Source: Pseudomonas sp. 14P_8.1_Bac3 (GTDB taxonomy: Bacteria; Pseudomonadota; Gammaproteobacteria; Pseudomonadales; Pseudomonadaceae). Taken from it: 64,000 bases of DNA. The notes under the pieces are model-generated. The model made no database searches. It had not been told where the DNA came from and worked only from the letters and a program-made list of their open reading frames with translations. Of the stretch, positions 47,844 to 56,632 are shown one piece after another. The first letter of the stretch is position 1. Each line of letters begins with the position of its first letter. The stretch spans positions 238,772 to 302,771 of the forward strand of contig NZ_JANLOD010000068.1 of assembly GCF_025466085.1 (NCBI RefSeq). The letters are read 5' to 3'. Position numbers and translations under genes: made by a program.

Positions 47844-48074
47844 CTACAGCTCAAGTTGATCGGCGGTGATGCCAAAGGCCGCGGCAATTTTTTTGCGAGT
47901 GGCCTTGCGTGGCTTCGCCACCGTCTCTTGTTGGGCGAAGGCCGGCTGGGAGATGCCCATGCGTTTGGCCACTTCATCCCGGGTAAGGTTCAGGTGTTCG
48001 CGCCAGGCTCTAATTGGCAATGCTCCATCAACGATGCGGCTGACTACTTCGTGGGGGATCAATTCAGTTGTCAT
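47844..48074 (-). CDS. XRE-family helix-turn-helix protein, antitoxin-like
   Basis: A 76-aa protein with a classic XRE helix-turn-helix, LTRDEVAKRMGISQPAFAQQE, in the middle and a Lys/Arg-rich segment after it. Its size and layout resemble antitoxins of RelE/HigB-type systems, but neither flanking gene looks like a toxin. It may be an orphan antitoxin or a small regulator. It lies 9 bases after the LprI-like gene and 32 bases before DUF3010. Confidence 0.7.
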   Translation of the reverse strand: MTTELIPHEVVSRIVDGALPIRAWREHLNLTRDEVAKRMGISQPAFAQQETVAKPRKATRKKIAAAFGITADQLEL

Positions 48075-48083
48075 GCTTATCCG

Positions 48084-48485
48084 TTACTCCTGCCCGATCG
48101 ATTCCAAAAACTCCGACCGTTCATCGCTCATTCGCGCCACGCAATCATTTTGCGCGATGGTGAAGGCTTTGCTGCCGCTGGTTGCCGGGAAGGCTTCGAC
48201 GGCGCAGTCGGCGTCGCGGGTTTTCAGCCACTGCTGCTGGGCGACCTTGATTTTGCCGGTGATGTCGGCCAGTTGCGTCGGGTTCTTGTCGTAGAGCATT
48301 TGCATGCGCTCGTTGAGACTTTGGTAGTTGTCCTTGAGCAGGTCTTCGGCGGTGGTTCTGCTGTAGACCGAGCATTCCAGGGTCTGGACGTCGTTTTCGA
48401 CTGCATCGCAGGGGTTGTTGTCGGACTCTTCAGCCGCCTGTACGCCGGTCGCTATCAGTGCCAAAGCCAGGAAGATCGATTTCAT
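48084..48485 (-). CDS. LprI-type (DUF1311) periplasmic protein
   Basis: A 133-aa exported protein with signal MKSIFLALALIATGVQAA. The mature chain has four cysteines and the LprI motif QQQWLKTRDADC of DUF1311. Mycobacterial LprI inhibits lysozyme, but most family members lack assigned function. It could be a second lysozyme inhibitor beside MliC; this is speculation. It is first in a short row with the XRE and DUF3010 genes. Confidence 0.72.
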   Translation of the reverse strand: MKSIFLALALIATGVQAAEESDNNPCDAVENDVQTLECSVYSRTTAEDLLKDNYQSLNERMQMLYDKNPTQLADITGKIKVAQQQWLKTRDADCAVEAFPATSGSKAFTIAQNDCVARMSDERSEFLESIGQE

Positions 48486-48596
48486 TGGGTCGCCCTAAAT
48501 CCAGTAAGCATCCAGTAATGCGCCGAATTCTGGCCCAAGCGGACGACGTTGAACAGCCAGCTGATAAGGCCCGGCGACGACCCTTTGTCGCGGATT

Positions 48597-48622
48597 GACG
48601 CTTTCGGCAATTCCCCTGTCGT
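48597..48622. promoter_or_regulatory. Weak candidate GbdR site upstream of the dgc operon
   Basis: GACGCTTTCGGCA (48597) and GTCGTTTTTGCAC (48618) share a GnCGnTTT core with starts 21 bases apart, similar to the pairs at choX and gbcB. The match is weak. It lies about 95-120 bases before the dipeptidase gene. Confidence 0.35.
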
Positions 48623-48716
48623 TTTTGCACCCGGCTGCCCCGGCACCGAGGCATATGCTGGCCCCAAAGCGCCGGCACACGATTCGGCGCATGAATCGCT
48701 AATAGGGGACAGCCTG

Positions 48717-49694
48717 ATGAGCCCAGCCGAATTGCACGCCGACAGCATCGTTATCGACGGGCTGATTATCGCCAAGTGGAACCGCGAGCTGTTTGAAGAC
48801 ATGCGCAAGGGCGGTCTGACTGCGGCCAACTGCACCGTGTCGGTGTGGGAGGGCTTCCAGGCCACCGTCAACAACATCGCCGCCAGCCAGAAGCTGATCC
48901 GCGAGAACAGCGACCTGGTGATTCCGGTGCGCACCACCGCCGACATCCGCAAGGCCAAGGAGCAGGGCAAGACCGGCATCCTCTTCGGCTTCCAGAATGC
49001 CCACGCCTTTGAAGACCAGATCGGCTACGTCGAGGTGTTCAAGCAGCTGGGCGTCGGTATCGTGCAGATGTGCTACAACACCCAGAACCTGGTGGGCACC
49101 GGCTGCTATGAGCGTGACGGCGGCCTGTCGGGTTTCGGTCGCGAGATCGTCGCCGAGATGAACCGCGTCGGCGTCATGTGCGACCTGTCCCACGTCGGCT
49201 CCAAGACGTCCGAGGAAGTGATTCTCGAATCGAAGAAACCGGTCTGCTACTCCCACTGCCTGCCGTCCGGCCTGAAGATTCACCCGCGCAACAAGTCCGA
49301 TGAAGAACTCAAGTTCATTGCCGACCACGGCGGTTTTGTTGGCGTGACCATGTTCGCGCCGTTCCTGGCCAAGGGCATCGATTCGACCATCGACGACTAC
49401 GCCGAAGCCATCGAATACACCATGAACATCGTCGGCGAAGACGCCATCGGCATCGGCACCGACTTCACCCAGGGCCATGGCCAGGACTTTTTCGAATACC
49501 TGACCCATGACAAGGGCTACGCCCGCCGCCTGACCAGCTTCGGCAAGATCATCAACCCGCTGGGCATCCGCACCGTCGGCGAGTTCCCGAACCTGACTGA
49601 AACCCTGCTCAAGCGCGGCCATTCCGAGCGCGTGGTGCGCAAGATCATGGGCGAGAACTGGGTCAACGTCTTGAAAGACGTCTGGGGCGAATAA
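48717..49694 (+). CDS. Membrane-dipeptidase-family (M19) peptidase of the dgc cluster
   Basis: A 325-aa M19-type TIM-barrel dipeptidase. Metal-ligating segments are present: ADSIVIDGL at the start, GFQNAHAFED, CDLSHVGSKTSEE and YSHCLPSG. It lies in the betaine region upstream of dgcAB and is GbdR-controlled in P. aeruginosa, where it is of unknown function; a role in hydrolysing a betaine-related amide is possible. The ATG at 48717 has GGGGA seven bases before. No signal peptide, despite the family name. Confidence 0.82.
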   Translation: MSPAELHADSIVIDGLIIAKWNRELFEDMRKGGLTAANCTVSVWEGFQATVNNIAASQKLIRENSDLVIPVRTTADIRKAKEQGKTGILFGFQNAHAFEDQIGYVEVFKQLGVGIVQMCYNTQNLVGTGCYERDGGLSGFGREIVAEMNRVGVMCDLSHVGSKTSEEVILESKKPVCYSHCLPSGLKIHPRNKSDEELKFIADHGGFVGVTMFAPFLAKGIDSTIDDYAEAIEYTMNIVGEDAIGIGTDFTQGHGQDFFEYLTHDKGYARRLTSFGKIINPLGIRTVGEFPNLTETLLKRGHSERVVRKIMGENWVNVLKDVWGE

Positions 49695-49718
49695 GCCGCC
49701 GGCACCTCTGAATCCTTT

Positions 49719-49741
49719 CCCCCGGCCATTCGCGCCGGGGG
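49719..49741 (+). other. GC-rich hairpin between dipeptidase and DUF5943 genes
   Basis: Perfect 8-bp stem CCCCCGGC / GCCGGGGG with a 7-base loop; only a weak T stretch follows about 13 bases later. It may protect or attenuate the transcript rather than end it. Confidence 0.5.
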
Positions 49742-49773
49742 CAACACCAAAATTTTTCTGGAGTTAAGTTTCC

Positions 49774-50304
49774 ATGGCCAAGATCGCCCCTCAATTGCCA
49801 ATCGAAGTCGACAGCGAAACCGGTGTCTGGACCTCCGACGCCCTGCCGATGCTGTACGTTCCGCGTCACTTCTTCGTCAACAACCACATGGGCATCGAGG
49901 AAGTGCTGGGCGCCGAGGCTTACGCCGAAATCCTCTACAAGGCTGGCTACAAGTCCGCCTGGCACTGGTGTGAAAAAGAAGCCGAATGCCACGGCCTGGA
50001 AGGCGTCGCGGTGTTCGAGCACTACATGAAACGCCTGTCGCAACGCGGCTGGGGCCTGTTCAAGATCCAGGACATCGACCTCGACAAAGGCACCGCCAGC
50101 GTCAAGCTCGAACACTCGGCGTTCGTCTACGTCTACGGCAAGGTCGGGCGCAAGGTCGACTACATGTTCACCGGCTGGTTTGCCGGTGCCATGGACCAGA
50201 TTCTGCAGGCCCGCGGCAGCAAGATCCGCACCGTTGCCGAGCAAGTCTACGGTGGCTCCGAAGAAGGCCACGACGACGGTTTGTTCACCGTCAAGCCGTT
50301 GTAA
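49774..50304 (+). CDS. DUF5943 (V4R-like) protein of the dgc operon
   Basis: A 176-aa soluble protein of a family with a V4R-like domain, found next to dgcA in pseudomonads. The sequence carries a short Cys/His-rich stretch (WHWCEKEAECHG) around residue 68-79 and a conserved YMFTGWFAGAMDQI segment. It may bind a small ligand or assist demethylase assembly. It ends 15 bases before dgcA, so is part of the operon. Confidence 0.75.
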   Translation: MAKIAPQLPIEVDSETGVWTSDALPMLYVPRHFFVNNHMGIEEVLGAEAYAEILYKAGYKSAWHWCEKEAECHGLEGVAVFEHYMKRLSQRGWGLFKIQDIDLDKGTASVKLEHSAFVYVYGKVGRKVDYMFTGWFAGAMDQILQARGSKIRTVAEQVYGGSEEGHDDGLFTVKPL

Positions 50305-50319
50305 GTCGAGGACCCTGCC

Positions 50320-52380
50320 ATGGCTTTCGAAGCAATGTTCCAGCCGATCCAGATCGGCAAACTGACCGTCCGCAACCGCGTGCTCAGCACCGCGCACGCC
50401 GAGGTCTACGCGACCGACGGCGGCATGACCACCGACCGGTACGTCAAGTATTACGAAGAGAAAGCCAAGGGCGGGATCGGCCTGGCGATTTGCGGCGGCT
50501 CCTCCAGCGTGGCCATCGACAGCCCGCAAGGTTGGTGGAAATCGGTCAACCTGGCCGACGACCGGATCATTCCGCACTTCCAGAATCTGGCCGATGCCAT
50601 GCACAAGCATGGCGCCAAGATCATGATCCAGATTACCCACATGGGCCGTCGGTCCCGTTGGGACGGCGAGCACTGGCCGACCCTGCTGTCGCCATCGGGC
50701 ATCCGTGAACCGGTGCACCGCGCCACCTGCAAGACCATCGAGCCGGAAGAAATCTGGCGGGTGATCGGCAACTACGCCAGCGCCGCCGCGCGGGCCAAGG
50801 CCGGTGGCCTGGATGGCGTCGAGCTGTCCGCTGTGCACCAGCACATGATCGACCAGTTCTGGAGCCCGCGGGTCAACAAGCGCACCGATGAATGGGGTGG
50901 CAGCTTCGAGAACCGCATGCGTTTCGGCCTGGAAGTGTTGAAGGCTGTGCGGGCTGAAGTCGGTCCGGATTTTTGCGTCGGCATCCGTCTGTGCGGTGAT
51001 GAATTCCACCCGGACGGCTTGTCCCACGAGGACATGAAGCAGATCGCCAAGTACTACGACGACACCGGCATGATCGACTTCATCGGCGTGGTCGGCTCGG
51101 GTTGCGACACCCACAACACCCTGGCCAACGTAATTCCGAACATGAGTTATCCACCGGAGCCGTTCCTGCACCTGGCTGCCGGTATCAAGGAAGTGGTCAA
51201 GGCCCCGGTCCTGCACGCGCAGAACATCAAGGACCCGAACCAGGCGACTCGTATCCTGGAGGGCGGTTACGTCGACATGGTCGGCATGACCCGCGCCCAC
51301 ATCGCCGACCCGCACCTGATCGCCAAGATCAAGATGGGCCAGGTCGACCAGATCAAGCAGTGCGTCGGCGCCAACTACTGCATCGACCGCCAGTACCAGG
51401 GCCTGGACGTGTTGTGCATCCAGAACGCCGCGACGTCCCGGGAATACATGGGCGTGCCGCACATCATCGAGAAGTCGACCGGCGTCAAGCGCAAGGTCGT
51501 GGTGGTCGGTGCCGGTCCTGCGGGGATGGAAGCCGCTCGCGTATCGGCTGAACGTGGCCATGACGTGACCCTGTTCGAGAAAAAAGAATTCATCGGCGGG
51601 CAGATCACTACCGCATCCAAAGCGCCGCAACGGGACCAGATCGCCGGTATCACCCGCTGGTTCCAGCTGGAGCTGGCGCGGCTGAAAGTCGACCTGCGCC
51701 TCGGCGTGGCGGCAGATGCGGCGACCATTCTCGACCTGCGTCCGGACGTGGTGGTGCTCGCCGTTGGCGGTCATCCGTTCCTCGAGCAGAATGAGCACTG
51801 GGGCGCGGCTGAAGGCCTGGTGGTCAGCAGCTGGGACATCCTCGACGGCAAGGTGGCACCGGGCAAGAACGTGCTGGTCTACGACACCATTTGTGAGTTC
51901 ACCGGGATGTCCGCGGCGGACTTCCTCGCCGACAAGGGCAGCCAGGTCGAGATCGTCACCGACGACATCAAGCCGGGCGTGGCGATTGGCGGTACGTCGT
52001 TCCCGACCTACTACCGCAGCATGTACCCGAAAGAAGTGATCATGACCGGCGACATGATGCTGGAGAAGGTCTACCGCGAAGGCGACAAGCTGGTGGCGGT
52101 GCTGGAGAACGAATACACCGGCGCCAAAGAGGAGCGGGTGGTGGACCAGGTCGTCGTCGAAAACGGCGTGCGCCCGGACGAAGAAATCTACTACGCGCTG
52201 AAGGAAGGCTCGCGTAACAAAGGCCAGATGGACATCGAAGCCTTGTTCGCGATCAAGCCGCAGCCTGCTTTGAGCCAGGCGGGCGACGGCTATTTGCTGT
52301 TCCGCATCGGCGACTGCGTGGCGCAACGCAACACCCACGCGGCGATCTACGACGCGCTGCGGTTGTGCAAGGATTTCTAA
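50320..52380 (+). CDS. dgcA: Dimethylglycine demethylase subunit DgcA
   Basis: A 686-aa flavoprotein of the Old Yellow Enzyme/trimethylamine dehydrogenase class. Residues about 1-380 form the FMN-binding barrel (HQHMIDQFWSPRVNKRTDEW). Residues about 390-680 form an FAD/NAD-type domain (VVVVGAGPAGMEAARV). It demethylates dimethylglycine to sarcosine with DgcB. The family Fe-S loop is present but one cysteine position is Ala351 (Cys348, Ala351, Cys354, Cys366). It lies downstream of the DUF5943 gene, with dgcB after a REP-containing gap. Confidence 0.92.
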   Translation: MAFEAMFQPIQIGKLTVRNRVLSTAHAEVYATDGGMTTDRYVKYYEEKAKGGIGLAICGGSSSVAIDSPQGWWKSVNLADDRIIPHFQNLADAMHKHGAKIMIQITHMGRRSRWDGEHWPTLLSPSGIREPVHRATCKTIEPEEIWRVIGNYASAAARAKAGGLDGVELSAVHQHMIDQFWSPRVNKRTDEWGGSFENRMRFGLEVLKAVRAEVGPDFCVGIRLCGDEFHPDGLSHEDMKQIAKYYDDTGMIDFIGVVGSGCDTHNTLANVIPNMSYPPEPFLHLAAGIKEVVKAPVLHAQNIKDPNQATRILEGGYVDMVGMTRAHIADPHLIAKIKMGQVDQIKQCVGANYCIDRQYQGLDVLCIQNAATSREYMGVPHIIEKSTGVKRKVVVVGAGPAGMEAARVSAERGHDVTLFEKKEFIGGQITTASKAPQRDQIAGITRWFQLELARLKVDLRLGVAADAATILDLRPDVVVLAVGGHPFLEQNEHWGAAEGLVVSSWDILDGKVAPGKNVLVYDTICEFTGMSAADFLADKGSQVEIVTDDIKPGVAIGGTSFPTYYRSMYPKEVIMTGDMMLEKVYREGDKLVAVLENEYTGAKEERVVDQVVVENGVRPDEEIYYALKEGSRNKGQMDIEALFAIKPQPALSQAGDGYLLFRIGDCVAQRNTHAAIYDALRLCKDF

Positions 52381-52396
52381 GCGCGTGTGGATAACC

Positions 52397-52500
52397 CTGT
52401 AGGAGCGAGCTTGCTCGCGATGGGATTGAACGATGACGCGGGAAATCTGATTCAGCGTGGCGTTCTCAAGTTTTTCGCGAGCAAGCTCGCTCCTACAGGG
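52397..52500. repeat. REP doublet inside the dgc operon
   Basis: Inverted GTAGGAGCGAGCTTGCTCGC and complement between dgcA and dgcB. A perfect DnaA box (52386-52394) borders it on the left. Confidence 0.9.
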
Positions 52501-52551
52501 GGCGAGCACGGCATCCAGTCAGTTAAGCCCGAGGTCTTTGGGAGCTCCACC

Positions 52552-54501
52552 ATGTTGAACACCCTTCTTCCAATCCTGTTGTTCGCTGCCCTGGGCCTCG
52601 CGGTTCTCGGCGCGTTACGGCGGGCGGCCATGTGGCGCCGGGGTCGAGCTTCGAAAGTCGACCTGATCGGTGGCCTGTTCGCCATGCCCAAGCGCTACAT
52701 GGTCGACTTGCACCACGTGGTCGCGCGGGACAAATACATCGCCAACACACACGTGGCCACGGCCGGTGGGGCAGTGGCGTCGGTGGCGCTGGCGATTCTG
52801 GTGCACGGGTTCGGCCTGCATAACCGCTTTCTCGGTTATGCACTGTTGCTGATGACAGCGGTGATGTTCGTCGGCGCGGTGTTCGTCTACCTGCGTCGGC
52901 GCAACCCGCCCGCCCGTTTGTCGAAAGGCCCGTGGATGCGCCTGCCGAAAAGCCTGCTGGCGTTCTCGGCGTCGTTCTTTCTGGTGACCTTGCCGGTGGC
53001 GGGGATTCTTCCGGAAAACTTCGGTGGCTGGATCCTCGCCGTGATCCTCGGGATCGGCGTGCTGTGGGGTGTCTCGGAACTGTTCTTTGGCATGACCTGG
53101 GGCGGGCCGATGAAGCACGCCTTCGCCGGCGCCCTGCACCTGGCCTGGCACCGCCGCGCCGAGCGTTTTGGCGGCGGGCGTTCCACCGGTTTGAAACCGC
53201 TGGACCTCAACGACCCGAGCGCACCGCTGGGCGTGGAAAAACCCAAGGATTTCACCTGGAACCAGTTGCTCGGCTTCGACGCCTGCGTGCAGTGCGGCAA
53301 GTGTGAAGCGGCATGCCCGGCGTTCGCCGCCGGCCAGCCGTTGAACCCGAAAAAGCTGATCCAGGACATGGTCGTCGGTTTGGCCGGTGGCACCGACGCG
53401 AATTTCGCTGGCAGCCCTTATCCAGGAAAGCCTATCGGCGAACACGCGGGCAATCCGCACCAACCGATCGTCAACGGTCTGGTGGACGCTGAAACCCTGT
53501 GGTCGTGCACCACCTGCCGCGCCTGCGTCGAGGAATGCCCGATGATGATCGAGCACGTCGACGCCATCGTCGACATGCGCCGCCATCTGACGCTGGAAAA
53601 AGGCGCGACCCCGAACAAGGGTGCCGAGGTCCTGGAAAACCTGATCGCCACCGACAACCCGGGCGGCTTCGCGCCGGGCGGACGGATGAACTGGGCGGCT
53701 GACCTGAACCTCGCTCTGATGAGCGAGAAGAAGAACGTCGACGTGCTGTTCTGGGTCGGCGACGGTGCCTTTGACATGCGCAACCAGCGCACCTTGCGCG
53801 CTTTCGTCAAAGTGCTGAAAGCGGCCAAGGTCGACTTCGCTGTGCTCGGCCTTGAAGAGCGCGACAGCGGCGACGTGGCCCGACGCCTGGGTGACGAAGC
53901 GACCTTCCAGTTGCTGGCCAAACGCAACATCCAGACCCTGGCCAAATACAGCTTCAACCGCATCGTCACGTGTGATCCGCACAGCTTCCACGTACTGAAA
54001 AACGAATATGGCGCTTTCGATGGCAACTACCTGGTGCAGCACCACAGCACCTACATGGCGGAAATCATCGGCGCCGGCGCACTCAATCTCGGCCAGCACA
54101 AAGGCAGCAGCGTGACCTATCACGACCCGTGCTACCTCGGCCGCTACAACGGCGAATACGAGGCGCCGCGCGAAGTGTTGCGCGCCCTCGGGATCGAGGT
54201 GAAAGAAATGCAACGCTCCGGTTTCCGTTCGCGCTGCTGCGGCGGCGGGGGCGGCGCGCCGATCACCGACATTCCGGGCAAGCAACGCATCCCCGACATG
54301 CGCATGGACGACATCCGCGAAACCGGCGCCGAGCTGGTGGCTGTGGGCTGTCCACAATGCACCGCGATGCTCGAAGGCGTGGTCGAACCGCGACCGCTGA
54401 TCAAGGACATCGCCGAACTGGTGGCGGACGCGTTGCTCGAAGACGCGGCCCCGAGCAAACCGGTCACGTCGGCCCAACGTGAACCCGCGGAGGCCCACTG
54501 A
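52552..54501 (+). CDS. dgcB: Dimethylglycine demethylase subunit DgcB
   Basis: A 649-aa membrane-bound iron-sulfur protein. About five N-terminal transmembrane segments (residues 2-180) precede two ferredoxin-type clusters, CVQCGKCEAACP at 245-256 and CTTCRACVEECP near residue 320. Two CCG-type domains follow, with YHDPCYLGR, RSRCCGGGGGAP and CPQC, as in heterodisulfide-reductase-like proteins. It probably passes electrons from DgcA and the ETF subunits to quinones. GGGAGC precedes the ATG. The stop overlaps the next start by one base (TGATG). Confidence 0.92.
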   Translation: MLNTLLPILLFAALGLAVLGALRRAAMWRRGRASKVDLIGGLFAMPKRYMVDLHHVVARDKYIANTHVATAGGAVASVALAILVHGFGLHNRFLGYALLLMTAVMFVGAVFVYLRRRNPPARLSKGPWMRLPKSLLAFSASFFLVTLPVAGILPENFGGWILAVILGIGVLWGVSELFFGMTWGGPMKHAFAGALHLAWHRRAERFGGGRSTGLKPLDLNDPSAPLGVEKPKDFTWNQLLGFDACVQCGKCEAACPAFAAGQPLNPKKLIQDMVVGLAGGTDANFAGSPYPGKPIGEHAGNPHQPIVNGLVDAETLWSCTTCRACVEECPMMIEHVDAIVDMRRHLTLEKGATPNKGAEVLENLIATDNPGGFAPGGRMNWAADLNLALMSEKKNVDVLFWVGDGAFDMRNQRTLRAFVKVLKAAKVDFAVLGLEERDSGDVARRLGDEATFQLLAKRNIQTLAKYSFNRIVTCDPHSFHVLKNEYGAFDGNYLVQHHSTYMAEIIGAGALNLGQHKGSSVTYHDPCYLGRYNGEYEAPREVLRALGIEVKEMQRSGFRSRCCGGGGGAPITDIPGKQRIPDMRMDDIRETGAELVAVGCPQCTAMLEGVVEPRPLIKDIAELVADALLEDAAPSKPVTSAQREPAEAH

Positions 54502-55721
54502 TGAGCGACATTATCCGCCGCGACCCCCGCGCCGAATGGATTGCCCGTAACCGCCTGCACCCGCTGCACGCGGCCATGCAACCGGCGCAACACAGCTGGA
54601 TGGGCCCGAACGGGGTGATCCGCAAGAACCTGCATGGCATCGGCTTTATCGGCCCCAACGGCATCAAGCGCATCGACCGCAGCGGCGCCCAGCAGGGCGG
54701 CGCGACCAAACGGTCGGCGGCCGTGGAAGTGCAGGTGCCGTTGCATCAAGTGCCGGCACCGGCGTTCTTCATCAGCGTGGTGCCGGACATGGTCGGTGGT
54801 CGCCTGAGCAGTCATGATCGCGACTTGCTCGGCCTGGCCCATCAACTGGCTGGCAAGGACGGCGCGGTATTGGCCGTGGTCTTCGGCGAGCACAAGGAAA
54901 ACGCCTTCGCCACGGCGGGCGTCGATCGCTTGCTGTTGCTTGAAGGCGACGAATTCAGCGGTTATGCACCGGAACAACGGGTCCAGGGCCTGCGGGCTGT
55001 GGATAACCAGTTCAATCCGCGCCATTGGTTGCTGCCGGACAGCCGCAGCGGCGGCGGCGAACTCGGTCGCCGCTTTGCCGCTGCCCTGGGCGAACGCCCG
55101 GCCACGCGCGTCTGGCAGGTCAAGGATCAAGAGTGCATCGGCCGCGCCGGTGCTGGCTTGCAAGACCTCGCACGTCCGGTCGCACGGCTGATCCTGGCCG
55201 CCGCCGAATGCGCCGAACCGGTCAGCGAAACCCGTCACGAAGCGTTGCCGGTGGAGTTATCCACAACCGTGGCGCGCAGCTTGTCGCGGATCGAGGACCT
55301 GGGCGCGGTGGCGGTGGACCCGGCGGCGATTCCGATGGCCGAAGCCGAATTCATCTTCTCCGGTGGCAACGGGGTCAAGGACTGGGGACTTTTCCACAGG
55401 ACTGCCGAAGCCCTCGGCGCCACCGAGGGCGCGTCCCGGGTGGCGGTGGACGATGGTTTCATGGCGCGGGACCGGCAGGTCGGCGCGTCCGGCACCTGGG
55501 TCACCGCGCGGGTCTACGTCGCGGTGGGGATTTCCGGGGCAATCCAGCACCTGCAAGGTATCGGGGCCTGCGACAAGGTGGTGGCGATCAACCTCGACCC
55601 GGGCTGCGACATGATCAAACGGGCCGACCTGTCGGTGATCGGCGAGAGTGCCGAGATTCTTCAAGCCTTGATCGACGCGGTAGCGACTTACCGCAACGAC
55701 GCCAAGCGCGATGCGGCTTAA
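54501..55721 (+). CDS. Electron transfer flavoprotein alpha-like subunit
   Basis: A 406-aa ETF alpha protein, longer than usual by an N-terminal extension of about 75 residues. The FAD-binding signature is near residues 315-390: VGASGTWVTARVYVAVGISG, then GAIQHLQGI, INLDPGCDMIKRADLSVIGE. It is translated in overlap with dgcB and paired with the following beta subunit, so it most likely takes electrons from dimethylglycine demethylation. It contains two perfect DnaA-box sequences within its coding region (54998-55006 and 55257-55265). Confidence 0.88.
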   Translation: MSDIIRRDPRAEWIARNRLHPLHAAMQPAQHSWMGPNGVIRKNLHGIGFIGPNGIKRIDRSGAQQGGATKRSAAVEVQVPLHQVPAPAFFISVVPDMVGGRLSSHDRDLLGLAHQLAGKDGAVLAVVFGEHKENAFATAGVDRLLLLEGDEFSGYAPEQRVQGLRAVDNQFNPRHWLLPDSRSGGGELGRRFAAALGERPATRVWQVKDQECIGRAGAGLQDLARPVARLILAAAECAEPVSETRHEALPVELSTTVARSLSRIEDLGAVAVDPAAIPMAEAEFIFSGGNGVKDWGLFHRTAEALGATEGASRVAVDDGFMARDRQVGASGTWVTARVYVAVGISGAIQHLQGIGACDKVVAINLDPGCDMIKRADLSVIGESAEILQALIDAVATYRNDAKRDAA

Positions 55722-55736
55722 GGAAAGGAAAGGGTT

Positions 55737-56507
55737 ATGAGCACGAAAATCATCAGCCTGGTGTCTATAGGCGCCCACCCGACTTCCGGCCGGCCACGTC
55801 GCGCGGAGCAGGATGCGCGGGCGGTGGAACTGGGCCTGCAACTGGCTGGGGATAACCTGCACGTGCTGCATGCCGGCGACGTCGCGGAACCGGCGTTGCG
55901 CGCGTATCTGGGGATGGGGCTGGAACAGTTGCATGTGCTGGAGCAACCTTCGGGGGCCGATGCGCTACCGGCGTTGACGGCCTATTTGCGTGACGCCGGG
56001 GCACAGGTGGTGCTGACCGGCAGTCAGGCGGAAACCGGTGAAGGCTCGGGCATGTTGCCGTTTCTGCTGGCGGAAAGCCTCGGCTGGCCGCTGGTGGTCG
56101 GGTTGGCTCAGGTTGAATCCATCGACGGCGGTTCGGCACTGGTACTCCAGGCGCTGCCACGTGGTCAGCGTCGTCGCCTGAAAGTGCGGCTGCCGTTCCT
56201 CGCGACGGTGGATAACGCGGCGCCAAAGCCGCGGCAGAGCGCCTACGGCCCGGCACGGCGCGGGGTGTTGCAGGCGGACGACGTCGAAGTGATCGACGAT
56301 GAACTGCTGGCGGTCGCCACGCTGCAACCGGCCAAACCACGACCGAAACGCCTGAAAGTGATCAAGGCCAAGAGCGGCGCCGATCGGATGAAAGCTGCGA
56401 CGGCCAAGGCCAGTGGCGGGGGCGGGCAGGTGCTCAAAGGCGTGACCGCACAAGCGGGAGCCGAAGCCATTCTCAAACTGCTGATCGAAGAAGGCGTGGT
56501 TCGCTAA
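55737..56507 (+). CDS. Electron transfer flavoprotein beta-like subunit
   Basis: A 256-aa ETF beta-like protein, divergent from the standard subunit but with the expected SQAETGEGSGMLPFLLAESLGWP segment split over the nucleotide-binding core. The C-terminal 60 residues are Lys/Ala-rich. It starts 15 bases after the alpha subunit. The two form the electron carrier of the dgc operon (PA5400/PA5401-like). Followed by a REP doublet, then an unrelated gene. Confidence 0.82.
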   Translation: MSTKIISLVSIGAHPTSGRPRRAEQDARAVELGLQLAGDNLHVLHAGDVAEPALRAYLGMGLEQLHVLEQPSGADALPALTAYLRDAGAQVVLTGSQAETGEGSGMLPFLLAESLGWPLVVGLAQVESIDGGSALVLQALPRGQRRRLKVRLPFLATVDNAAPKPRQSAYGPARRGVLQADDVEVIDDELLAVATLQPAKPRPKRLKVIKAKSGADRMKAATAKASGGGGQVLKGVTAQAGAEAILKLLIEEGVVR

Positions 56508-56528
56508 CCCTCATCCACCACTAATCAA

Positions 56529-56623
56529 AATGTGGGAGCGGGCTTGCTCGCGAAAGCGGTGTATCAGCTACAGGGACATCAACTGAACCACCGCTTTCGC
56601 GAGCAAGCCCGCTCCCACAAGGG
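56529..56623. repeat. REPIN downstream of the dgc operon
   Basis: Inverted GTGGGAGCGGGCTTGCTCGC and complement. Confidence 0.9.
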
Positions 56624-56632
56624 AAAAAATCA

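Noticed and set aside
49663..52509. 948-aa minus-strand frame over dgcA and the DUF5943 gene
   Set aside because: Antisense shadow of well-recognised genes, His/Val/Asp-rich as is usual for such frames.
52387..52551. N-terminal extension of dgcB
   Set aside because: It is the translation of a REP doublet; the true start at 52552 has GGGAGC and a membrane segment.
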